NCBI RefSeq assembly: GCF_030816855.1
Contig: NZ_JAUSYK010000001.1
Coordinates: 2,852,001 to 2,916,000, forward strand
Source of the DNA: Arthrobacter sp. B3I4
GTDB lineage: Bacteria; Actinomycetota; Actinomycetes; Actinomycetales; Micrococcaceae
Reading direction: 5' to 3'
DNA length: 64,000 nucleotides
In this document: in pieces, positions 58,422 to 64,000 of the stretch
Layout: each line of letters begins with the position of its first letter
Numbering within the stretch: position 1 is the first letter of the stretch
Translations under genes and position numbers: made by a program
Notes under the pieces: generated by a model
Databases searched by the model: none
The model's input: only the letters and a program-made list of their open reading frames with translations
Told to the model about the DNA's origin: nothing

Positions 58422-59948
58422 GTGGTTAAGAATACCGAAGTCAAACTGAGTGCTGTCGCCGGTGACTTGAAGAAGTACCCGTCCGACGCCCTCGTCGTGG
58501 GAGTGGGGCAGGGCGCCGATGGTCCCGTCCTGCTGGATAACCCCCTGACCGCGAAGGCGGCGGAGGCGCTGGCGGAGTCCCTGGCCGTTCTTGGCCTCAC
58601 CGGTGCCGCCGACCAGACGCACCGCCTCCCGGGGCTGCCGGAAGCAGGGGCATCCGTCCTCGTCCTCGCCGGCGTTGGCAAGGTGGCCCCCGGGACTCCC
58701 CTCTCCGAGGAAGCACTGCGCCGCGCTGCCGGCTCGGCCGTCCGCCAGCTGGCCGGCGTCACCACCGTCACCCTCGCCCTGCCGACGCCGGACCTTGCTG
58801 CCGTAGCCGCCGTCGCCGAAGGTGCCGCGATGGGTGCCTACTCCTTCAACGAGTACCGCTCTTCCAGCGATGGTCTCAAGGATCCGGTCAAGAACGTCCG
58901 GATCCTCACCGACGTCGCTGCGGACAAGGAACTGCAGTCGGCGCTGGAGCGCGCGGCCCTGATCGGCAAGGCCGTGAACGCCACCCGCTCTTTGGTCAAC
59001 ACGCCGCCGAGCCACCTGTACCCGGAAACGTTCGCCGAGGCTGCTCGCGACCTGGCGAAGGGACTGCCGGTCAAGGTGACGGTCTGGGACGAGAAGCGCC
59101 TGGAAAAGGACGGCTTCGGCGGCATCCTCGGCGTCGGCAAAGGCTCCGCCCGGCAGCCGCGCCTGGTGAAGGTCGAGTACGCCCCGGCGAAGGCGACCGC
59201 CAAGGTGGCACTGGTCGGCAAGGGCATCACCTTCGACACCGGCGGAATTTCACTTAAGCCGCACCTGGGCATGGGCGACATGAAGTCGGACATGGCCGGC
59301 GCCGCCGTCGTGCTTAACACCGTCCTTGCCGTCGCCGAACTCGGCCTGCCGGTCAAGGCGACCGCATGGCTGTGCATCGCGGAGAACATGCCCTCCGGTG
59401 CCGCGCAGCGTCCCGCCGATGTCCTGACGATCTTCGGTGGCAAGACCGTCGAGGTCCTGAACACCGACGCCGAGGGCCGTCTGGTCATGGCCGACGGCAT
59501 CGTCGCCGCCAGCCAGGAATACCCGGACGCCATCATCGACGTCGCCACCCTCACCGGCGCCCAGCTGATCGCCCTCGGCGACCGCACCGCCGGCGTGATG
59601 GGCTCCGACTCCGTCACCGGCGCGCTTAAGGCCGCGGCGGACCGCGCGGGTGAGCTCGTTTGGCCGATGCCGCTGCCCGAGGAACTGCGACCGAGCCTGG
59701 ACTCACAGGTGGCGGACATCGCCAACATCGGCGAACGCCACGGCGGCATGATGACCGCCGCGGTCTTCCTGCGCGAGTTTGTGGGCAAGGGCAAGGACGG
59801 CGAGCAGATCCCGTGGGCCCACATCGATATCGCCGGCCCGTCCTTCAACAACGGCAGCCCGTACGGCTACAACCACAAGCAGGGCACTGGCTGCACGGTG
59901 CGCACCCTGGTGGCCTACGTCGAGGACATCCTCGCCCGGACTGCCTGA
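58422..59948 (+). CDS. pepA: Leucyl aminopeptidase (M17)
   Basis: A 508-residue dinuclear-metal aminopeptidase that removes N-terminal residues from peptides in the cytoplasm; the family forms hexamers. The C-terminal catalytic domain has the metal-binding KGITFDTGGISLKP and NTDAEGRL motifs, with the loop GDMKSDMAGAA between them, all intact. The N-terminal domain is the usual M17 type. GTG 58422 is chosen for GAGGAC about 9 nt before it; ATG 58377 would add 15 residues. A very strong terminator follows. Confidence 0.93.
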   Translation: MVKNTEVKLSAVAGDLKKYPSDALVVGVGQGADGPVLLDNPLTAKAAEALAESLAVLGLTGAADQTHRLPGLPEAGASVLVLAGVGKVAPGTPLSEEALRRAAGSAVRQLAGVTTVTLALPTPDLAAVAAVAEGAAMGAYSFNEYRSSSDGLKDPVKNVRILTDVAADKELQSALERAALIGKAVNATRSLVNTPPSHLYPETFAEAARDLAKGLPVKVTVWDEKRLEKDGFGGILGVGKGSARQPRLVKVEYAPAKATAKVALVGKGITFDTGGISLKPHLGMGDMKSDMAGAAVVLNTVLAVAELGLPVKATAWLCIAENMPSGAAQRPADVLTIFGGKTVEVLNTDAEGRLVMADGIVAASQEYPDAIIDVATLTGAQLIALGDRTAGVMGSDSVTGALKAAADRAGELVWPMPLPEELRPSLDSQVADIANIGERHGGMMTAAVFLREFVGKGKDGEQIPWAHIDIAGPSFNNGSPYGYNHKQGTGCTVRTLVAYVEDILARTA

Positions 59949-59990
59949 GCCCCGGCGGCGCCACCGGTCCGGCCGCCTGCCTAAATAGGT

Positions 59991-60031
59991 GCGGCCCTGT
60001 GCCGGGGCTGATAGCCCCGGCACAGGGCCGC
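59991..60031 (+). terminator. Terminator after pepA
   Basis: GCGGCCCTGTGCCGGGGCT and its exact inverse form a 19-bp stem with a 3-nt GAT loop, starting 42 nt after the pepA stop. It has no U tract but is among the strongest stems in the window. Confidence 0.85.
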
Positions 60032-60243
60032 GTGAGACTGGACACAAGCGCTCCACAAACGCCATGGCAAGGTGGAGCATGTATTAGTGGTTCGCTAAGG
60101 TGAACCGTAGTTTCAAAGCAAAAGCTTCACGGAAGCAATTCCACACGAAAGGGAGCCGTCCTGCTGGCATAATCACGGCAGACAGGTTCCAAGACCAGAT
60201 GATGCGTACTCTCGTGTCATCGTTCACGCGAGGGAGCGTTTTA

Positions 60244-61629
60244 GTGGCCGATCAGGCAACTGCGCAAGAATTCGACATCCTGGTACTCGGCGGCGGCAGC
60301 GGCGGCTACGCAACTGCGCTCCGCGCCGTCCAGCTCGGCCTTACCGTCGGCCTCATTGAAAAGGGAAAGCTCGGCGGCACCTGCCTGCACAACGGCTGCA
60401 TCCCCACCAAGGCCCTGCTGCACTCCGCCGAACTGGCCGACCACGCCCGGGACTCCGCCAAGTACGGCGTCAATGTAACCCTGGACAGCATCGACATCAC
60501 CACCGTCAATGCGTACAAGGACGGCATCATCGCCGGCAAGTACAAGGGCCTGCAGGGTCTGATCAAGTCCAAGAAGGCCATCACCGTCATCGAAGGTGAG
60601 GGCAAGCTCAAGGGCACCGACACCGTCGTCGTGAACGGGACCGCGTACAAGGGCAAGAACATCGTCCTGGCCACAGGTTCGTACTCCCGCACCCTGCCGG
60701 GCCTGGAAATCGGCGGCAAGGTCATCACCTCGGACGAAGCCCTCACGATGGACTTCATTCCCAAGAGCGCCATCATCCTCGGCGGCGGCGTCATCGGCGT
60801 CGAATTCGCGTCCGTGTGGAAGTCCTTCGGCGTCGACGTCACTATCGTCGAGGGCCTGCCGTCACTGGTCCCGAATGAGGATGCCGCCATCGTCAAGAAC
60901 TTCGAGCGTGCTTTCAAGAAGCGCGGCATCAAGTTCTCCACCGGCGTTTTCTTCCAGGGCGTCGAGCAGAACGACGACGGCGTCAAGGTCACCCTCGTCG
61001 ACGGACAGACCTTCGAAGCGGACCTCATGCTCGTCGCAGTTGGCCGCGGCCCGGTCACCGCCAACCTCGGCTATGAGGAAGCAGGCGTGACGATCGACCG
61101 CGGCTTCGTTATCACCAACGAGCGCCTGCACACCGGCGTGGGGACCATCTACGCCGTGGGCGACATCGTCCCGGGCGTCCAGCTCGCGCACCGCGGCTAC
61201 CAGCAGGGCATCTTTGTGGCCGAGGAGATCGCCGGCCTCAAGCCGGTCGTGGTGGAAGACGTCAACATCCCCAAGGTCACCTACTCCGATCCCGAGATCG
61301 CAACCGTGGGCTACACGGAGAAGGCCGCCAAGGCCAAGTTCGGGGACGACCAGATCGAAACCCAGGAATACAACCTTGCCGGCAACGGCAAGAGCTCCAT
61401 CCTGGGCACGTCCGGCCTGGTGAAGCTGGTCCGCCAGAAGGACGGCCCCGTCGTCGGCGTCCACATGATCGGCGCCCGCATGGGCGAACAGATCGGCGAA
61501 GCGCAGCTGATCGTGAACTGGGAAGCCTACCCGGAGGACGTGGCCCAGCTGGTCCACGCGCACCCGACGCAGAACGAGGCCCTGGGCGAAGCCCACCTCG
61601 CCCTCGCCGGCAAGCCCCTGCACGGCTGA
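60244..61629 (+). CDS. lpdA: Dihydrolipoyl dehydrogenase (E3)
   Basis: The FAD-containing E3 subunit that reoxidises dihydrolipoyl groups of 2-oxo-acid dehydrogenase complexes, using NAD+. The 461-residue protein has the FAD motif GGGSGG near 16-21, the redox disulfide C47-x4-C52 (GGTCLHNGCIP), the NAD-binding GGGVIGVEFAS and the catalytic dyad H440/E445 (HAHPTQNE). The frame is open upstream, but GTG 60244 with GAGGGAG before it gives the family start. The E2 gene sucB follows 126 nt downstream. Confidence 0.95.
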   Translation: MADQATAQEFDILVLGGGSGGYATALRAVQLGLTVGLIEKGKLGGTCLHNGCIPTKALLHSAELADHARDSAKYGVNVTLDSIDITTVNAYKDGIIAGKYKGLQGLIKSKKAITVIEGEGKLKGTDTVVVNGTAYKGKNIVLATGSYSRTLPGLEIGGKVITSDEALTMDFIPKSAIILGGGVIGVEFASVWKSFGVDVTIVEGLPSLVPNEDAAIVKNFERAFKKRGIKFSTGVFFQGVEQNDDGVKVTLVDGQTFEADLMLVAVGRGPVTANLGYEEAGVTIDRGFVITNERLHTGVGTIYAVGDIVPGVQLAHRGYQQGIFVAEEIAGLKPVVVEDVNIPKVTYSDPEIATVGYTEKAAKAKFGDDQIETQEYNLAGNGKSSILGTSGLVKLVRQKDGPVVGVHMIGARMGEQIGEAQLIVNWEAYPEDVAQLVHAHPTQNEALGEAHLALAGKPLHG

Positions 61630-61661
61630 CCGTTCCCTCCGCAGCACCGCAAGACCTCTGG

Positions 61662-61700
61662 GCTTAGTGCATCCGGCCGTAAAAGCCGGGTGCACTAAGC
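61662..61700 (+). terminator. Stem-loop between lpdA and sucB
   Basis: GCTTAGTGCATCCGGC pairs with GCCGGGTGCACTAAGC with one G-U-type mismatch and a 7-nt loop. It lacks a U tract, so it may act as a processing or partial-termination site that sets lpdA against sucB levels. Confidence 0.55.
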
Positions 61701-61755
61701 TCGAACCAGGCAGCAACCATCCGCACTAAAGATCAATAAGGAGAACGGGGACGAC

Positions 61756-63555
61756 ATGTCTGAATCCGTTAACTTGCCCGCCCTCGGTGAGAGTGTCACC
61801 GAAGGAACCGTCACCCGCTGGCTCAAGCAGGTAGGTGACCGGGTGGAGGTGGACGAGCCCCTGCTCGAAGTTTCCACCGACAAAGTAGACACCGAAATCC
61901 CCTCTCCGATCGCCGGTGTGATCGAGGAAATCCTCGTCGCCGAAGACGAGACCGCTGAAGTCGGAGCCCCGCTGGTGCGCATCGGCGACGGTTCGGGTTC
62001 CGGGGCAGCCGCCCCGGCCGCCGAAGAGGCGCCCGCCCAGGAAGCTCCCGCCGAGTCCCCGTCCGCTTCCGAAGCGCCGGCCCCCGCTGCTGAAACGCCC
62101 GCACCGGCCGCCGAGGAAGCCGCTCCGGCTCCTGCCGCCGAAGCCGCCCCGGCCGGCGAAGGCCACGAAGTCACCCTCCCCGCCCTGGGCGAGAGCGTCA
62201 CCGAAGGAACCGTCACCCGGTGGCTCAAGAGCGTCGGCGACAGCGTCGAGGTTGACGAGCCGCTGCTGGAAGTTTCCACCGACAAGGTCGACACCGAGAT
62301 TCCGTCCCCGGTGGCCGGCACGCTGCAGGAAATCCGCGTCGCCGAGGACGAGACCGCCGAGGTCGGGTCCGTCCTCGCCGTGATCGGCTCCGGCGCTGCG
62401 GCACCGGCCGCCGCCCCGGCTCCCGAAGCCCCCAAGCAGGAAGCCCCCAAGCAGGAAGCACCTGCCGCTCCGGCTGCCGAAGCTCCCGCTGCCGAGGCCC
62501 CGAAGCAGGAGGCCCCGAAGCAGGAAGCCCCGAAGCAGGAAGCCCCGAAGCAGGAGGCACCTGCTGCGGCTCCGGCGTCTGCCGCCGCCCCGAAGCAGGA
62601 GGCCGCCGCGTCGGCCGAGTCCGGCTACGTCACTCCCCTGGTCCGCAAGCTCGCCAACCAGCAGGGCGTGGACATCTCCTCGCTGACCGGCACCGGCGTC
62701 GGCGGCCGCATCCGCAAGCAGGACGTGCTCGCCGCTGCCGAGGCAAAGGCTGCCCCCGCAGCCGCCGCCCCGGCCGCGTCCGCACCGGCGTCGTCCTCCG
62801 CGGCACCGGCGGCATCCGCTGCAGCGTCCTCGCTGCGCGGCACCACGCAGAAGGCCCCGCGCATCCGCCAGGTCATTGCCCGCCGCATGCGTGAGTCACT
62901 GGATATCTCCACCCAGCTGACCCAGGTGCACGAAGTCGACATGACCAAGGTCGCCAAGCTGCGCGCGCGGGCCAAGAACTCCTTCCAGGCGCAGAACGGC
63001 TCCAAGCTGACCTTCCTGCCCTTCATCGCCAAGGCTGTCGCCGAGGCGCTGAAGCAGCACCCCAAGGTCAACGCCTCCTACGACGAGGACAAGCAGGAGA
63101 TCACCTACCACAACGCCGAGCACCTGGCGATTGCGGTGGACACCGACAAGGGTCTGCTGGTTCCGGTTATCGCCGATGCTGGCAACCTGAACCTGGCCGG
63201 CCTGGCCGGCAAGATCGCCGACGTCGCCGACCGCACCCGCAGCGGCAAGATCGGCCCGGACGAGCTCTCCGGCGGAACCTTCAGCATCACCAACATCGGT
63301 TCCGTGGGTGCATTGTTCGACACCCCGATCATCAACCAGCCGCAGGTCGCCATCCTCGGCACCGGCGCCATCGTCAAGCGCGCCGTGGTGGTGTCGGATG
63401 AGAACGGTGACGACTCGATCGCGATCCGCTCGATGATGTACCTCTCCCTGACGTACGACCACCGTCTGGTGGACGGCGCCGATGCGGGACGCTTCCTGCA
63501 GACGCTCAAGGCACGCCTTGAAGAAGGAGCGTTCGAAGCCGACCTCGGCCTCTAG
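61756..63555 (+). CDS. sucB: Dihydrolipoamide acyltransferase E2 with two lipoyl domains
   Basis: The core acyltransferase of a 2-oxo-acid dehydrogenase complex, 599 residues. Two lipoyl domains have their lysines at K43 and K177 ([12 protein letters not shown] in both). Ala/Pro linkers contain six 5-residue EAPKQ units encoded by 15-bp repeats. The E3-binding domain is near 295-335, and the catalytic core ends with DHRLVDG, H569 and D573 being the active-site pair. It is usually named SucB, but two lipoyl domains and the common use of fused E1-E2 (OdhA/Kgd) for 2-oxoglutarate in actinobacteria make pyruvate dehydrogenase E2 (DlaT) equally likely. Confidence 0.93.
   Translation: MSESVNLPALGESVTEGTVTRWLKQVGDRVEVDEPLLEVSTDKVDTEIPSPIAGVIEEILVAEDETAEVGAPLVRIGDGSGSGAAAPAAEEAPAQEAPAESPSASEAPAPAAETPAPAAEEAAPAPAAEAAPAGEGHEVTLPALGESVTEGTVTRWLKSVGDSVEVDEPLLEVSTDKVDTEIPSPVAGTLQEIRVAEDETAEVGSVLAVIGSGAAAPAAAPAPEAPKQEAPKQEAPAAPAAEAPAAEAPKQEAPKQEAPKQEAPKQEAPAAAPASAAAPKQEAAASAESGYVTPLVRKLANQQGVDISSLTGTGVGGRIRKQDVLAAAEAKAAPAAAAPAASAPASSSAAPAASAAASSLRGTTQKAPRIRQVIARRMRESLDISTQLTQVHEVDMTKVAKLRARAKNSFQAQNGSKLTFLPFIAKAVAEALKQHPKVNASYDEDKQEITYHNAEHLAIAVDTDKGLLVPVIADAGNLNLAGLAGKIADVADRTRSGKIGPDELSGGTFSITNIGSVGALFDTPIINQPQVAILGTGAIVKRAVVVSDENGDDSIAIRSMMYLSLTYDHRLVDGADAGRFLQTLKARLEEGAFEADLGL
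62425..62454. repeat. 2 x 15-bp tandem repeat in sucB
   Basis: Two exact copies of GAAGCCCCCAAGCAG, encoding EAPKQ twice in the linker after the second lipoyl domain. Confidence 0.85.
62494..62553. repeat. 4 x 15-bp tandem repeat in sucB
   Basis: Two copies of GAGGCCCCGAAGCAG and two of GAAGCCCCGAAGCAG, encoding EAPKQ four times. Copy-number change would change only the reach of the swinging lipoyl arm. Confidence 0.88.
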
Positions 63556-63570
63556 CCTTCGCAGCACCGA

Positions 63571-63622
63571 CGACGGCGGTGCCGGCACGGGAGCAAACCT
63601 CCCGCGGCCGGCACCGCCGTCG
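63571..63622 (+). terminator. Terminator after sucB
   Basis: CGACGGCGGTGCCGGC pairs perfectly with GCCGGCACCGCCGTCG (16 bp), and an inner GGGAG/CTCCC stem lies in the loop. It is followed by CGGTTTAA and begins 16 nt after the sucB stop. Confidence 0.85.
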
Positions 63623-63694
63623 CGGTTTAACTGAAGCACCCCCGCAGAAGACGTTCACCGCGTGGCTTTGCTACGGGCTGTAGAACTGACTGGC

Positions 63695-63700
63695 TAAGCT
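63695..63700 (+). promoter_or_regulatory. -10 box of a leaderless-type promoter for the last gene
   Basis: TAAGCT lies exactly 6 nt before ATG 63707. AGGACC between them is too close to act as a normal ribosome binding site. Confidence 0.45.
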
Positions 63701-63706
63701 AGGACC

Positions 63707-64000
63707 ATGACTATTCTCTTCAACATCCTGGTCTTCCTGCACGTGGTGGGAGCCGCCATGATCGTGGGCTACTGGATCGCCACCATGCGGACCCCTACCG
63801 TGCACCCGCGCCAGCGCGACGGCGCCTTCCTGCAGCTCCTCACCGGCATTGCCATGATGGGCGTCCTTCCCTTCCTGCCTGACTCGGATCCCAACTACGC
63901 CAAGCTGGGAATCAAGCTTGTCGTGGCCGTCGTGGTCGCAGTCCTGGCCGTCATCGGAGCCCGCCGCGTCAAGCAGGGCCAGCCGGTAAGCACGGGCCTC
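63707..64000 (+). CDS. Hypothetical integral membrane protein, 5' part
   Basis: The frame is open from ATG 63707 to the window end, giving 98 N-terminal residues. It starts MTILFNILVFLHVVGAAMIVGYW and has three hydrophobic segments (about 3-23, 44-60 and 71-89) separated by short polar loops with TMRTPTVHPRQRDGAFL in the first. It looks like a small multi-helix membrane protein; I do not recognise the family. The 3' end lies outside. Confidence 0.7.
   Translation, partial: MTILFNILVFLHVVGAAMIVGYWIATMRTPTVHPRQRDGAFLQLLTGIAMMGVLPFLPDSDPNYAKLGIKLVVAVVVAVLAVIGARRVKQGQPVSTGL

Noticed and set aside
61701..61755. A tRNA-like TCGAACC near the sucB start
   Set aside because: No cloverleaf or acceptor stem can be built around it; it is just an isolated match in the leader. 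No tRNA was found in the window.

Overview
The window is a high-GC actinobacterial chromosome segment, most likely from a Micrococcaceae member of the Arthrobacter/Pseudarthrobacter type. Evidence: a block of Actinobacteria-restricted families (DUF3000, DUF3159, DUF3710, DUF3093, DUF4193, DUF5998, SepH), a fused CydDC, an SigA with a long Ala/Lys/Glu-rich N-terminus, frequent GTG starts and many leaderless-type promoters. Much of the order (DUF3000 - RNase D - dxs - RNA methyltransferase - KimA-like permease - two TrkA proteins - DUF3159 - OB-fold - DUF3710 - dut - DUF3093 - DUF4193 ... sigA) matches the dxs1-to-sigA neighbourhood of mycobacteria (about Rv2680 to Rv2703, from memory). Most of the window is therefore core chromosome. 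I see no tRNA, rRNA, CRISPR array, prophage or plasmid region.

Layout. 0-8 kb (+): end of a DUF6421 gene, an SDR, threonine aldolase, DUF3000, RNase D, then a two-gene fatty-acid beta-oxidation operon (fadA/fadB) with a perfect palindrome upstream. 8-15 kb (-): a membrane protein, a four-gene ECF importer plus nucleoside hydrolase unit, an aldo/keto reductase, and small proteins. 15-24 kb (-): dxs, acnA, a TrmA/RumA-like RNA methyltransferase and a KimA-like potassium permease, divergent from two TrkA/RCK proteins (24.1-25.5 kb, +). 25.5-32.8 kb: DUF3159, OB-fold, DUF3710, dut, DUF3093, DUF4193, sepH, a phosphodiesterase-like protein and DUF5998. 32.8-38.2 kb: a Pat-type GNAT/acyl-CoA-synthetase protein divergent from parC. 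38.2-38.8 kb: gene-free DNA bounded by a 29-bp direct repeat.

39-51 kb: VOC and DinB proteins, a GNAT, then the cytochrome bd operon cydA-cydB-cydDC, divergent from a BlaI-type repressor and an M56 membrane metalloprotease. Three matching inverted repeats (TTCTAC-N5-GTAGAA) lie between cydA and the repressor gene. parE converges on the protease gene across a 3 x 24-bp tandem repeat. 51-52.6 kb: a small zinc-finger-like protein, a hypothetical membrane protein and a decayed IS3-family relic. 52.6-64 kb: sigA, DUF4192, an MFS transporter, PAC2, pepA, lpdA, the E2 acyltransferase gene sucB, and the start of a membrane protein cut by the window end.

The most interesting features are: (1) a BlaI/M56 repressor-protease pair that appears wired to cytochrome bd rather than to beta-lactam resistance; (2) an ECF importer with its own nucleoside hydrolase and no known substrate; (3) leaderless promoters with a TANNNT box a near-constant 6-7 nt before the start codon; (4) in-frame 15-bp tandem repeats in the linkers of three unrelated proteins; (5) a 1-kb IS relic still showing its ends. 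All coordinates were read by eye and no database search was run.
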